From: Mizugakiibacter sediminis
Lineage (GTDB): Bacteria > Pseudomonadota > Gammaproteobacteria > Xanthomonadales > Rhodanobacteraceae
DNA length: 43,746 nucleotides
Assembly (NCBI RefSeq): GCF_000953855.2
Contig: NZ_DF970150.1
Span: forward strand, 1-43,746
Reading direction: 5' to 3'
In this document: in pieces, positions 31,561-40,393 of the stretch
Numbering within the stretch: position 1 is the stretch's first letter
How the letters are laid out: each line of letters starts with the position of its first letter
Made by a program: the position numbers and the translations under genes
Notes under the pieces: model-generated
The model's database searches: none
What the model was told of the DNA's origin: nothing
What the model saw: only the letters and a program-made list of their open reading frames with translations

Positions 31561-32931
31561 ATGGGCCGCATCCTGCTCGCGCTGGCGGCGCTGCTCGGGA
31601 CGCTGCCGTGGACTTCCGCGGCGGCGAGGGCCGGCGGCGTGCTGCTGCTGCGCGTCGACGGCCCGATCAGCCCGGCCAGCGCCGACTACGTGCGCCGCGG
31701 CCTGGACGAAGCCGCGGAAACCAACGCGGCGGCGGTGGTGCTGGAACTCGACACGCCGGGCGGGCTCGACGCCGCCATGCGGCGGATCATCAAGGCGATC
31801 CTCGCCTCGCCGGTGCCGGTGATCGGCTACGTCGCACCGTCCGGTTCGCGCGCCGCCAGCGCCGGCACCTACATCCTCTACGCCTGCCACGTCGCCGCGA
31901 TGGCGCCGGCTACCAACCTCGGCGCGGCGACGCCGGTGTCGCTGTTCGGCGGCGGCCCACGGCCCGGCGAGGACGCCGGCAAACCCGCAAAACCGTCCAG
32001 CGCGGGCGCGGAGGCCGCCACCCCCGCGGACGCCGAGTCGCGCAAGGTGCTGAACGACGCGGTGGCCTACATCCGCGCGCTCGCCCTGCAGCGTGGGCGC
32101 AACGCCGACTGGGCCGAGCAGGCGGTGCGCGGCGCCGCCAGCCTGCCGGCTGAAGAAGCGTTGCGGTTGCACGTGATCGACTTCGTCGCCGCCGACCTGG
32201 CCGCGCTGCTGGACCGCGTCGACGGCCGCCGCGTGCAGACCGCGGCGGGCGAGCGCGTGCTGCATACGCGCGGCGTCACGCCGGTCGAGCGCGCGCCGGA
32301 CTGGCGCACGCGCTTCCTCGACGTGATCGCCAATCCTTCCGTCGCCTACATCCTGCTGCTGGTCGGCATCTACGGCCTGCTGCTGGAAGGCTACAACCCC
32401 GGCGCGGTGCTGCCGGGCGTGGTCGGCGCGATCGCCCTGTTGCTGGCGCTGTACGCGCTGCAGCTGCTGCCGGTCAATTTCGCCGGACTGGGGCTGATCG
32501 CGCTGGGCGTGCTGCTGATCGTCGCCGAGACCTTCGTGCCGGCGTATGGTTCGCTCGGCATCGGCGGCGTGGTCGCCTTCGTGATCGGATCGGTGGTGCT
32601 GATGGACACGGGCGTACCCGGTTACGGCATTCCGCTGCATCTGCTGGTCGGCGTCAGCCTGGCCGCGGCGCTGGTCGTCGCCGGGATCGGCTGGCTGGCG
32701 CTGCGCACGCGTCGCCGTCCGGTGGTCAGCGGCCGCGAGCAGATGGTCGGCAGCGTCGGCGAAGCGGTGGAGGCGTTCGCCGAACGCGGTCTGGTGCACG
32801 TGCACGGCGAACGTTGGCAGGCGCTGACCGACGCACCGCTGCAGGCCGGCCAGGCGGTGCGCGTGCTCGGCATCGAGGGCCTGACGCTGCGCGTCACGCC
32901 GCTCGAACGAACCCCGGAAGGAGGTGCGTGA
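31561..32931 (+). CDS. NfeD-family membrane serine protease (ClpP class)
   Basis: 456 residues. Signal peptide, then a ClpP-like protease domain with LELDTPGGLDAAMRRIIKAIL and nucleophile S100 in PSGSRAASAGTYILYACHVAAMAPATNLGAATPV; the general-base Lys is likely in ESRKVLNDAVAYIRALA. Four to five membrane helices (about 265-395) and a C-terminal OB-fold NfeD domain (EQMVGSVGEAVEAFAERGLVHVHGERWQALTD) follow. Homologues cleave the C-terminus of stomatin-like partners. The stop overlaps the slipin ATG (TGATG), the conserved NfeD-slipin operon. Confidence 0.93.
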   Translation: MGRILLALAALLGTLPWTSAAARAGGVLLLRVDGPISPASADYVRRGLDEAAETNAAAVVLELDTPGGLDAAMRRIIKAILASPVPVIGYVAPSGSRAASAGTYILYACHVAAMAPATNLGAATPVSLFGGGPRPGEDAGKPAKPSSAGAEAATPADAESRKVLNDAVAYIRALALQRGRNADWAEQAVRGAASLPAEEALRLHVIDFVAADLAALLDRVDGRRVQTAAGERVLHTRGVTPVERAPDWRTRFLDVIANPSVAYILLLVGIYGLLLEGYNPGAVLPGVVGAIALLLALYALQLLPVNFAGLGLIALGVLLIVAETFVPAYGSLGIGGVVAFVIGSVVLMDTGVPGYGIPLHLLVGVSLAAALVVAGIGWLALRTRRRPVVSGREQMVGSVGEAVEAFAERGLVHVHGERWQALTDAPLQAGQAVRVLGIEGLTLRVTPLERTPEGGA

Positions 32932-33683
32932 TGTTCTCCACGTTTGCTGTCGTCGTCGTCATCCTGCTCGCGCTCGTGCTCGGCTCGCTGAAGGTGCTGC
33001 GCGAATACGAACGCGCGGTGGTGTTCACCTTCGGCCGTTTCCACGGCGTCAAGGGCCCGGGCATCGTCGTGATCGTGCCGGTGGCGCAGCAGATGGTGCG
33101 CGTCTCGCTGCGCACGGTGGTGCACGACGTGCCGCCGCAGGACGTGATCTCGCGCGACAACGTCTCGGTCAAGGTCAATGCGGTGATCTACTTCCGCATC
33201 ATCGACCCTGAAAAGGCGGTGATCCAGGTCGAGAACGCGCACGAGGCCACCAGCCAGATCGCGCAGACCACGCTGCGCTCGGTGCTCGGCCAGCACGAGC
33301 TGGACGAGATGCTGGCCGAGCGCGACAAGCTCAACCGCGACATCCAGCGCATCCTCGACCAGCACACCGATGCCTGGGGCATCAAGGTCGCCAACGTCGA
33401 GATCAAGCAGGTCGACCTCGACGAGGGCATGATCCGCGCGATCGCCAAGCAGGCCGAAGCCGAGCGCCAGCGCCGCGCCAAGGTGATCAACGCCGAAGGC
33501 GAACTGCAGGCGTCGGAGAAGCTGATGCAGGCGGCGCGGGTGATGCAGCAGCAGCCGCAGACGCTGCAATTGCGCTACCTGCAGACCCTGGTCGAGGTGG
33601 CCGGCGACCGCGCCTCGACGATCGTCTTCCCGCTGCCGATGGACCTGATCGAGCCGCTGCTGCGCAAGCCCAAGGCCGACTAG
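32931..33683 (+). CDS. Slipin (stomatin/SPFH family membrane protein)
   Basis: 250 residues: an N-terminal hydrophobic anchor (TFAVVVVILLALVLGSL), then the SPFH domain (EYERAVVFTFGRFHGVKGPGIVVIVPV, DVPPQDVISRDNVSVKVNAVIYFRI) and a coiled-coil-prone AIAKQAEAERQRRAKVINAEGELQASEKL. It forms membrane-associated oligomers with the NfeD protease encoded just upstream. GGAGG lies upstream of the ATG at 32931. Confidence 0.95.
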   Translation: MFSTFAVVVVILLALVLGSLKVLREYERAVVFTFGRFHGVKGPGIVVIVPVAQQMVRVSLRTVVHDVPPQDVISRDNVSVKVNAVIYFRIIDPEKAVIQVENAHEATSQIAQTTLRSVLGQHELDEMLAERDKLNRDIQRILDQHTDAWGIKVANVEIKQVDLDEGMIRAIAKQAEAERQRRAKVINAEGELQASEKLMQAARVMQQQPQTLQLRYLQTLVEVAGDRASTIVFPLPMDLIEPLLRKPKAD

Positions 33684-33776
33684 CCACCGCGCCGCCGGCG
33701 CGTGCCAGCCGGCAGGGCGGAATCCGCGCAGCGGCTTCCGCCGGAGTGCGTCGCCGGATTCGGTGCGCAGATCGCC

Positions 33777-34919
33777 TCAGCGGCGGCAGCGCCGCTGCGC
33801 GGCGATTCCGCCCCGCGCGGCACGCTTGCGTGCGCGCCAGAACAGGAAGCCGCTGACCAGCAGCAGCGACGGCAACAGGCCGGCGAGCGCGACCAGCGCG
33901 CGCCAGGCGCCGCCGCCGGCTGCGCCCATGTGCAGCGGATAGATGTTGTCGCTCATGCGCGCGCCGGCACCCTGGCGCGTCGCGTCGCGCACGCCGAGCA
34001 CGCGGCCGCGGTACGGGTCCAGCCAGATCACGCTGCGGCCGACCGGATGCCGTTCGCCCGCCGCCTGCGCGCGGATCGCCACTTTCGCATCGCGCGCGCC
34101 CGGCAGGACGAGACGGCGCAGTGCGGCGCCGGGCAGCGCCGCTTCCGCGGCGGCCAGCGTTGCGTTCCAGTCGAAGGGACGCGCCTGCGGCACCAGCAGC
34201 GGCGGTGGTGCGGGCTCCGGCGCATCGGCGAACGCAGCGCGCAGCGCGGCGCGCGTCGGCGCGTGGTAGACCATCGCCGTGCCGGTGGCGGTGACGGTGA
34301 GCAGCAGCGGCAGCGCCAGTGCACCAAGGCTGCGGTGCCAGCTCAGCCAGCGTCGCGTCGGCGGCTGCGCGTGCGGGCGCAGGCTGGAGAGCAGCGCGCC
34401 GCGCCGCGGCCACCACAGCCACAGCCCCGACAGCAGCAGGAACAGCGCGAGCAGCCCGACTCCACCCAGCACCTGCTCGCCGCGCGCGCCGGCGAGCAGG
34501 TGCGTATGCAGTTCGCGCAGCCACAGCAGCGCATCGTTCGACGGCGTGCGCGTCAGCAGCAGCGCGCCGGTCTGCGGGTCGAGGTAGCGGCGCGCGCCGT
34601 CGGCGAAGTAGAGCTGCCAGACCGGCAGCGCGGGCGTCGGCAGGTCGAGCGCGGTCAATCCCGCCGGACGCGCGGCACCGCCCAGCGTGTCCAGCACGGC
34701 GGCGAGCTGCGCGCGATCGGGCAGCGGCCTGCGCAGTTCCGGGTGCTGCCACAGCAGCAGTTCGCGCTGGAACGCCAGCGCCGTGCCGGACAGCGCGACC
34801 AGCGCGAACGCCAGTCCCGCGCTCAGCCCGAACCACAGGTGCAGGCGTTTCAGCCACGCGCGCGCGCGGACCGGCCGTGCGGCCGGCGCTGCCTGCGCGC
34901 GCAGCGGCGCAGCGGCCAT
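33777..34919 (-). CDS. PepSY-associated transmembrane protein
   Basis: 380 residues with four strong helices: WFGLSAGLAFALVALSGTALAF, LGGVGLLALFLLLSGLWLWW, LGALALPLLLTVTATGTAMVY, and LVALAGLLPSLLLVSGFLFW, bracketing periplasmic PepSY-like regions (HPELRRPLPDRAQLAAVLDTLGG; QLYFADGARRYLDPQTGALL). Histidines such as HLWF, LHTHLLAG, WHRSLG and YPLHMG are placed as in diheme-type iron-uptake reductases. The ATG overlaps the receptor stop, so it is co-translated with the TonB receptor and probably helps release iron from the imported chelate. Confidence 0.88.
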   Translation of the reverse strand: MAAAPLRAQAAPAARPVRARAWLKRLHLWFGLSAGLAFALVALSGTALAFQRELLLWQHPELRRPLPDRAQLAAVLDTLGGAARPAGLTALDLPTPALPVWQLYFADGARRYLDPQTGALLLTRTPSNDALLWLRELHTHLLAGARGEQVLGGVGLLALFLLLSGLWLWWPRRGALLSSLRPHAQPPTRRWLSWHRSLGALALPLLLTVTATGTAMVYHAPTRAALRAAFADAPEPAPPPLLVPQARPFDWNATLAAAEAALPGAALRRLVLPGARDAKVAIRAQAAGERHPVGRSVIWLDPYRGRVLGVRDATRQGAGARMSDNIYPLHMGAAGGGAWRALVALAGLLPSLLLVSGFLFWRARKRAARGGIAAQRRCRR

Positions 34920-37027
34920 CAGAAGCCCAGTTGCCAGGTCAGCGAGACCACGCGGCCGCGGCCGGCGAAGTAGGAGAGGTCGTCGCCCAGCGTCTGCGCG
35001 AAGTAGGTGATGTACTTGCGGTTCGCCAGGTTCTCGACGCCGAGCGTCCAGTCGCCGATCGCGCCGCGCAGCCGCGCGTAGGCGTCGGCGGTGGTGTAGC
35101 CGCGGAAGCGCGCGTCGGGCTTGCCGAGGAAGTCGAAGCCGCGGCCGAAGTAGTGCGAGAGCTGCAGATAGCTGGCGAAGTCCTCGCGCCACGCCTGCGT
35201 CCAGCCCAGGTTGAGGCGGTCCGGAGCGACGTTGGCGGCGTCGAGGTCGGAATCGACCTTGCCGTCGCCGTTGCTGTCGGTGCGCCCGCGCGTGTGCGCA
35301 TACGCCAGCGTGAACTGCCCGCCGCTCCACGGCTTGACGCCGCCGCGCGCTTCCCAGCCGCGCAGCGAGGTGCGCTGGCGCGCGACGTTGTAGACGTCGT
35401 TGGCGGCGTCGTAGACCAGCAGCGCGCCCAGCGCGGAGCGCGAGGTCCAGGTGCTGACGCGCGCGTTCCAGACGTCGTCGTCGTACTCGGCGCCGAACTC
35501 GCGGTTGTCGGAGACCACCGGCTGCAGGTCGAGGAAGCTCTCGACGCTGAGGCCGGGCTGGTCGATCGCGCGCAGCACGCGGCCGACGTCGGGCAGCGTG
35601 TAGCCCTGCGCGTAGCTGGCGAACACGTTGAGGTGGTCGCCGGCGTACCAGACCGCGCCGAGATTCGGCAGCGTTCGGGTGAACTCGCGCGTGCCGCCTT
35701 CGACGGTGACGCCGTGGTAGAACGCCAGCGTGCGGTAGGTCGGCACGTCCAGCGCGCCGTGCTCCCGGCGCAGGCCGGCGGACAGCGACAACCGCGGCAG
35801 CGGCCACAGCTCGGTCTGCAGGAACGGCGCCCAGCCGGTGAAGGTGGTGTCCGGCACCCACTTGCGGCCGGTCAGCGCGAGTTCCTGGTAGGTGGCGTCG
35901 CGGTAGCCGTCGACGCCGCCGAGCACGCCGAGCTTGCCGTCGAGCAGGCCGCGGCGCGTCCACGACAGGCGCGCACCGTCCTTGTCCGACACGTTCTGCG
36001 ACTGGTCGAACACGCTGGGGCCGAGCGCCGGATCCTGGAAGGTGGCGAACGTGCCGCCGCCGAACAGCTCGCGGTTCTGCTGATGGTAGAGCTGCGCGCG
36101 CAGCTCGCCGCCGGCGAGCGCGCCGTCGCGGTAGTCGAGGCTGGCGGTGAGCACGCGGTTGCGCGGCGCCTCGCCTTGCTGCGTGCCGCGCCGCGAGGTG
36201 GTGGGGACGCCGGCGTCGGCGTCGCCCGCTACGACGACGAAGTCGCCGTCGCCTTGCAACTGGAAGCGGTTGACGGTGAGTTGCAGGCGGCGCGCGTCGC
36301 CGAAGGCGTAGCCGAGCTTGGCGAACAGATCCCAGTTGCGCGAATCCATCAGGTCGCCCTGCGTGCCGTCGACGCCGATAAGGCGGCCGTCGGCGTCGCT
36401 GTACATGCCGCGCGTGCGCTGCGAGACGCCGGCGACGATGTCGAACGCACCGCTGCGCGCGCCCAGCGTGTAGGCGCCGCCGTAGCCGGTGCCGTCGCCG
36501 CCGCGCGTCGGTGCGCTGGCGTTCAGCGTGATCTGCTGCTGCACGCCTTCGGCCTTCGGCGCCTGCCGGGTGACGATGTTGATGATGCCGCCGGCGGCGC
36601 CGAGGCCCTGCAGCGAGTTGGCGCCCTCGACGATCTCGATGCGCTCGATCATCGCCGGATCGATGGTGTAGCCGTCGCGCGAGCCGTCGCGCAGCGGGCT
36701 CGACTGCGGCACGCCGTCGATCATGTACAGCGGACTGCGCCCGCGCAGCGTCTCGCCGAAACCGGACAGCTTCTGCCGCGACGGCGAGAACGCCGGCACC
36801 AGATTGCCGAGGATGGTCGAGAGGTCGGGCGTGATGGCGAGTTGCCGGGCCAGATCCGCGGAGGTGATCACCGTGATCGTCATCGGCAGCGCGCCCTGGC
36901 TCTGCGGCATGCGCAGGGTGGAGGCGGAGACCTCGATGCCGTCGAGGGTGGTGGCCGGTTCGGCGTGGGCGGCGGCGGCAAGCGCCAGCGCGACGGCGCC
37001 GGCGAGGGTGCGGACGGAGCAACGCAT
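34919..37027 (-). CDS. TonB-dependent siderophore receptor
   Basis: 702 residues with a signal peptide (MRCSVRTLAGAVALALAAAAHA) and plug domain (ALPMTITVITSADLARQL, GFGETLRGRSPLYMIDGVPQSSPLRDG, MIERIEIVEGANSLQGLGAAGGIINIVTRQ). The 22-strand barrel ends GLTW-like in VVSLTWQLGF, with the terminal Phe needed for outer-membrane assembly. Substrate unknown, presumably a ferric chelate, given the Fur box 36 nt upstream and the co-translated PepSY partner. Confidence 0.94.
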   Translation of the reverse strand: MRCSVRTLAGAVALALAAAAHAEPATTLDGIEVSASTLRMPQSQGALPMTITVITSADLARQLAITPDLSTILGNLVPAFSPSRQKLSGFGETLRGRSPLYMIDGVPQSSPLRDGSRDGYTIDPAMIERIEIVEGANSLQGLGAAGGIINIVTRQAPKAEGVQQQITLNASAPTRGGDGTGYGGAYTLGARSGAFDIVAGVSQRTRGMYSDADGRLIGVDGTQGDLMDSRNWDLFAKLGYAFGDARRLQLTVNRFQLQGDGDFVVVAGDADAGVPTTSRRGTQQGEAPRNRVLTASLDYRDGALAGGELRAQLYHQQNRELFGGGTFATFQDPALGPSVFDQSQNVSDKDGARLSWTRRGLLDGKLGVLGGVDGYRDATYQELALTGRKWVPDTTFTGWAPFLQTELWPLPRLSLSAGLRREHGALDVPTYRTLAFYHGVTVEGGTREFTRTLPNLGAVWYAGDHLNVFASYAQGYTLPDVGRVLRAIDQPGLSVESFLDLQPVVSDNREFGAEYDDDVWNARVSTWTSRSALGALLVYDAANDVYNVARQRTSLRGWEARGGVKPWSGGQFTLAYAHTRGRTDSNGDGKVDSDLDAANVAPDRLNLGWTQAWREDFASYLQLSHYFGRGFDFLGKPDARFRGYTTADAYARLRGAIGDWTLGVENLANRKYITYFAQTLGDDLSYFAGRGRVVSLTWQLGF

Positions 37028-37062
37028 GCGGATCCCCGGTTCGAAGTCTGGTCGCGCATGCT

Positions 37063-37081
37063 AATGCGAGTAATTCGCATT
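37063..37081 (-). promoter_or_regulatory. Fur box of the TonB receptor operon
   Basis: AATGCGAATTACTCGCATT on the minus strand is a perfect 7-bp palindrome with a 5-nt centre, close to the Fur consensus (AATGAGAATNATTCTCATT pattern). It lies upstream of the receptor ATG. Confidence 0.75.
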
Positions 37082-37117
37082 TACAACGGATGCAGGCCGA
37101 GCACGCCGGCGCGGCGC

Positions 37118-38098
37118 TCAGCCCGGAAAGCGCGCGCGTACCTCCTCCCAGTGCGGCATCGCCCGCGCCGCGCCGACGCGCTCGGTCGACAGCGCCGCGG
37201 CGCGGTTGGCGTGGCGCACCGCCTCGATCAGCGGCCGCCCGGCAAGGCGCACCAGCGCCGCGGCCAGCGCGCCGCTGAAGGCGTCGCCCGCGGCGGTGGT
37301 ATCGATTGCGCGCACCGCTTCGGCCGGCAAGCGGTAGCGCGCCACCGCGTCGCCCAGGCGGTCGCCGTCTTCGGCGTGCGAGACGAAGCAGCCGTGGCGG
37401 CCGAGCGTGATCACCACGCAGGGCACGGGCAGCCGCCGCGCCAGCGCGTGCAGTTCGGCGTCGGGCAGGGTGGCGAGCGCGTCCGCGTCGACCTCGGTGC
37501 CGGCGAAGCGCGCCAGCAGCAGCGCCAACTCGGTCTCGTTGGGCGTGACGAGGTCGCAACGGCGCAGCGTGTCCGCCGCCAGATCCGCGTGCACCGGTGC
37601 CGGATTGAGCACGCAGGTCGCGCCCGCGACACCGGCGAGGTCGAGCGCCGCGTCGACCGCGTCGAGATTGTTCTCGAGCTGCACCAGCAGCACGCGCGCG
37701 TCGGCGAAGGCGCCGCGCTGCGCGCGCACGAAAGCCGGATCGAGCCGCTCGTTGGCGCCCAGCGCGACGACGATCTGGTTCTGCCCGGCGGCGTCGACCA
37801 GGATGCCGGCGGCGCCGGTCGGCGCGTCGTCGCGGATCTGCCAGCGGCCGTGCAGGCCCTCGGCGTCGGCCAGCGCGCGCGCCGTGGTGCCGAGCGGGTC
37901 GTCGCCGATCGCGCCGACGAAGGTGGTGGCGACGCCTTGGCGCACGCAGGCCACCGCCTGGTTGAAGCCCTTGCCGCCGGGACCGGCGACGAAGCCGTGC
38001 GCGCGGCGCGTCTCGCCGGGGCGGCAGAAGCGGTCGACCTGCCAGACGTGGTCGTGGTTGTAGCTGCCGACCACGACCACCTGCGCGGGAGCGGACAT
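37118..38098 (-). CDS. rbsK: Ribokinase (PfkB family)
   Basis: 326 residues: VVVVGSYNHDHVWQVDRFCRPGETRRA, the first PfkB signature GFVAGPGGKGFNQAVACVRQG, VTPNETE, and the second signature AIDTTAAGDAFSGALAAAL with the catalytic Asp. It phosphorylates ribose (or a related pentose) to the 5-phosphate. It follows a nucleoside-type permease by 13 nt, suggesting use of ribose from nucleosides; the expected nucleoside hydrolase is not in this window. Confidence 0.92.
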   Translation of the reverse strand: MSAPAQVVVVGSYNHDHVWQVDRFCRPGETRRAHGFVAGPGGKGFNQAVACVRQGVATTFVGAIGDDPLGTTARALADAEGLHGRWQIRDDAPTGAAGILVDAAGQNQIVVALGANERLDPAFVRAQRGAFADARVLLVQLENNLDAVDAALDLAGVAGATCVLNPAPVHADLAADTLRRCDLVTPNETELALLLARFAGTEVDADALATLPDAELHALARRLPVPCVVITLGRHGCFVSHAEDGDRLGDAVARYRLPAEAVRAIDTTAAGDAFSGALAAALVRLAGRPLIEAVRHANRAAALSTERVGAARAMPHWEEVRARFPG

Positions 38099-38111
38099 CG
38101 CCGGCGTCCGC

Positions 38112-39386
38112 TCAGGTGCCGATGCGGCCTGCGGCGTGCAGGTCGCGCGTGCCGCCCGCCGCGTGGCGATGCTTGAACAGCGGCACGAAGAACGCCGCCA
38201 TCGCCAGCGCGTACAGCGCGAACGTCAACCAGATGCCATGCCAATCCTTGCTCTGGTCCGGCGCCGTGAACCAGCGCTCGATCAGCACGCCGCTGACGGC
38301 GCTGCCGAGCACGGCGCCGACGCCGTTGGTCATCACCATGAACAGGCCCTGCGCGCTGGCGCGGAACTTCGGGTCGCTCTGCTGCTCCATGAACAGCGAG
38401 CCGGAGATGTTGAAGAAGTCGAACGCCATGCCGTAGACGATGCAGGACAGCACGATCATCCACAGCCCGCCGCCCGGGTTGCCGTAGGCGAACAGGCCGA
38501 AGCGCAGGAACCAGGCGAGCATGCTCATCACCATCACCGCCTTGATGCCATAGCGGCCGAGGAAGAACGGGATGGTCAGGATGAACAGCGTTTCCGACAC
38601 CTGCGAGATCGACATGATGATCGCCGGGTAGCGCACCGCCAGCGTGTCCTTGTAGATGTCTACGCGTGCGAAGTCGTGCAGGAAGGTGTCGCCATAGGCG
38701 TTGGTCAGCTGCAGCGCCGCGCCGAGCAGCATGGCGAAGATCAGGAACACGGCGATGTTGCGTTGCCTGAACAGGGTGAACGCGGTCAGTCCGAGCGCGT
38801 CGACCAGCGATCGGCCGGCGGCCTTGCCCAGCTTCGGCGGGCACGGCGGCAGGGTGAACGCGTACACGCCGAGCACCGCCGCCGCGGCTGCGGCGACGCG
38901 GAACTGGCCGGCGGAGGTCTCGAGGCCGAGCAGGCTGACCGTCCACAGCGCGGCGATGAAGCCGATCGTGCCCCACACGCGGATCGGCGGGTAGTCGCGC
39001 ACCACATCCAGGTCGGCGCTCTTCAGCGCGTTGTACGACACCGTGATCGCCAATGCGATCGTCGGCATGTAGAAGACCATGTTCAGCAGCATCACCCAGA
39101 ACAGCACGGACGGGCTGTCCACCGTCGGCACCACCAGCAGCATAACGGCGCCGGCGAGGTGCAGGATGCCGTACAGGCGCTCGGCGTTGAGCCACTTGTC
39201 CGCGACGATGCCGGCAAGCGCGGGCATGAACAGCGCGGCGATGCCCATCGTCGAGAAAATCGCGCCGAACGACGAGGCCGACCAGTGCCTGTTCTGGAAC
39301 CAGTAGGCGCCGATGGTCAGCAGCCACGCCCCCCACACGAAGAACTGCAGGAAGTTCATCACCACGAGGCGAAGCTTGAGGCTCAT
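38112..39386 (-). CDS. Nucleoside:H+ symporter, NupG-type MFS permease
   Basis: 424 residues and about 12 membrane helices. The N-terminus LKLRLVVMNFLQFFVWGAWLLTIGAYWF and the loop MPALAGIVADKWLNAERLYGILHLAGA are typical of the NupG/XapB nucleoside symporter family; PPIRVWGTIGFIAA and the FNISGSLFMEQQSDPKFRASAQGLF region also fit. It imports nucleosides with protons across the inner membrane. It is first in an operon with ribokinase. Confidence 0.9.
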   Translation of the reverse strand: MSLKLRLVVMNFLQFFVWGAWLLTIGAYWFQNRHWSASSFGAIFSTMGIAALFMPALAGIVADKWLNAERLYGILHLAGAVMLLVVPTVDSPSVLFWVMLLNMVFYMPTIALAITVSYNALKSADLDVVRDYPPIRVWGTIGFIAALWTVSLLGLETSAGQFRVAAAAAAVLGVYAFTLPPCPPKLGKAAGRSLVDALGLTAFTLFRQRNIAVFLIFAMLLGAALQLTNAYGDTFLHDFARVDIYKDTLAVRYPAIIMSISQVSETLFILTIPFFLGRYGIKAVMVMSMLAWFLRFGLFAYGNPGGGLWMIVLSCIVYGMAFDFFNISGSLFMEQQSDPKFRASAQGLFMVMTNGVGAVLGSAVSGVLIERWFTAPDQSKDWHGIWLTFALYALAMAAFFVPLFKHRHAAGGTRDLHAAGRIGT

Positions 39387-39555
39387 CGGTCACCTTCGGA
39401 AGCGGGTGGGCCGGGGTGCCGGAGCGACGCGCACCTGGCCACGCCTGCGGTACCGGCGCGGCAGCGTGTCGGGTCGCCCTGCAGGTGCGCCGAATCCCCC
39501 GGAGCGCGCACGGCCGGGGCAGCGTAGGGCATGCCCGCCGGGGCGACAAGCGGGC

Positions 39556-40113
39556 TCAGCGCAGCACGATCCACAGCGCCAGCGTCGCGAACAGCAGCGC
39601 CGTGCCGATGCGCGCCGCGCGCAGCGGCAGCCGCGCGGCGAAGCGCACGCCCAGCCAGACCACCGGCACGTTGGCGGCGAGCATGCCGAGCGTGGTGCCG
39701 GCGACCACCTGCCACAGCGGGCGGTACTCGGCGGCGAGGATCACGGTCGCCACCTGCGTCTTGTCGCCCATCTCGGCGAGGAAGAACGCGATCAGCGTCG
39801 CCAGCAGCACGCCGTGGCCGGCGCGCTTCGCCGTCGGATCGTCGTCGGCGCGGTCCGGTACCAGCGTCCACGCGGCGACGGCGAGGAAGCTGCCGGCGAC
39901 GATCCACTTCAACAGCATCGGCGACAGCCAAGCCGCGACCAGCGCGCCGACGCTGCCGGCCAGCGCGTGGTTGACCAGGGTGGCGCCGAGGATGCCGAGG
40001 CAGATCGGCCAGGGGCGGCGGTATTTCGTCGCGAGGATCAGCGACAGCAATTGGGTCTTGTCGCCGATTTCCGCCAGCGCGACGGCGGCGGTGGAAACGA
40101 GGAGGGCCTGCAC
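39556..40113 (-). CDS. TMEM165/GDT1-family manganese exporter
   Basis: 185 residues from GTG 40113 (GGAGC upstream); an in-frame extension would overlap the riboswitch. Two family motifs ExGDKT: VALAEIGDKTQLLSLIL and FFLAEMGDKTQVATVIL, in two three-helix halves joined by a short polar linker (VPDRADDDPTAKRAG). This is the MneA-type inner-membrane Mn2+ efflux protein of xanthomonads and vibrios. Control by the upstream yybP-ykoY riboswitch fits a role in manganese detoxification. Confidence 0.93.
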   Translation of the reverse strand: MQALLVSTAAVALAEIGDKTQLLSLILATKYRRPWPICLGILGATLVNHALAGSVGALVAAWLSPMLLKWIVAGSFLAVAAWTLVPDRADDDPTAKRAGHGVLLATLIAFFLAEMGDKTQVATVILAAEYRPLWQVVAGTTLGMLAANVPVVWLGVRFAARLPLRAARIGTALLFATLALWIVLR

Positions 40114-40174
40114 GCATGCTCCGATGGCTGGGGACTGTCGAGACGATGGCGCGCGCGCCGCCCCAGCCGGGTTC

Positions 40175-40290
40175 GGCGCGTGCAGCCAAAGGTCTCGCCG
40201 GGCTTCTCGCCGTCCGCGCCATGGCCGGTGGGCCAAGCGTGTTGACGCGGACACCGCGGCGTCTCGCCGCGGCAGGCTACTCCCCGATGG
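40175..40290 (-). promoter_or_regulatory. yybP-ykoY manganese riboswitch
   Basis: On the minus strand the leader contains GGGGAGTAGCC, a GCCGCGGCGAGACGCCGCGG hairpin, GTCAACACGCTTGGCC, a GCGCGGAC arm and AAGCCCGGCGAGACCTTTGGC. The GGGGAGUAG...UCAACA...GGCGAGACCxUUGGC core is diagnostic of the yybP-ykoY family, which senses Mn2+. It lies directly upstream of the Mn exporter gene. Confidence 0.9.
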
Positions 40291-40299
40291 AGCGCGCGC

Positions 40300-40328
40300 A
40301 GTCTAGCGACCGTCCCTGCCGCGGGCAA
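40300..40328 (-). promoter_or_regulatory. Promoter of the Mn riboswitch transcript
   Basis: TTGCCC (40323-40328), a 17-nt spacer and TAGACT (40300-40305) on the minus strand give a start just before the riboswitch. Confidence 0.6.
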
Positions 40329-40393
40329 TCGCGGCTGCACGCGGCGCGCACGCGTGGCAGTCTTGGAGGTCGCCGCGTTCGAGGAGAAGATCG

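Noticed and set aside
33777..37559. A minus-strand open frame of 1,260 codons suggesting a fusion of receptor and PepSY protein
   Set aside because: It joins an out-of-frame reading of rbsK and the receptor to the PepSY frame; the receptor stop and the PepSY ATG overlap normally.
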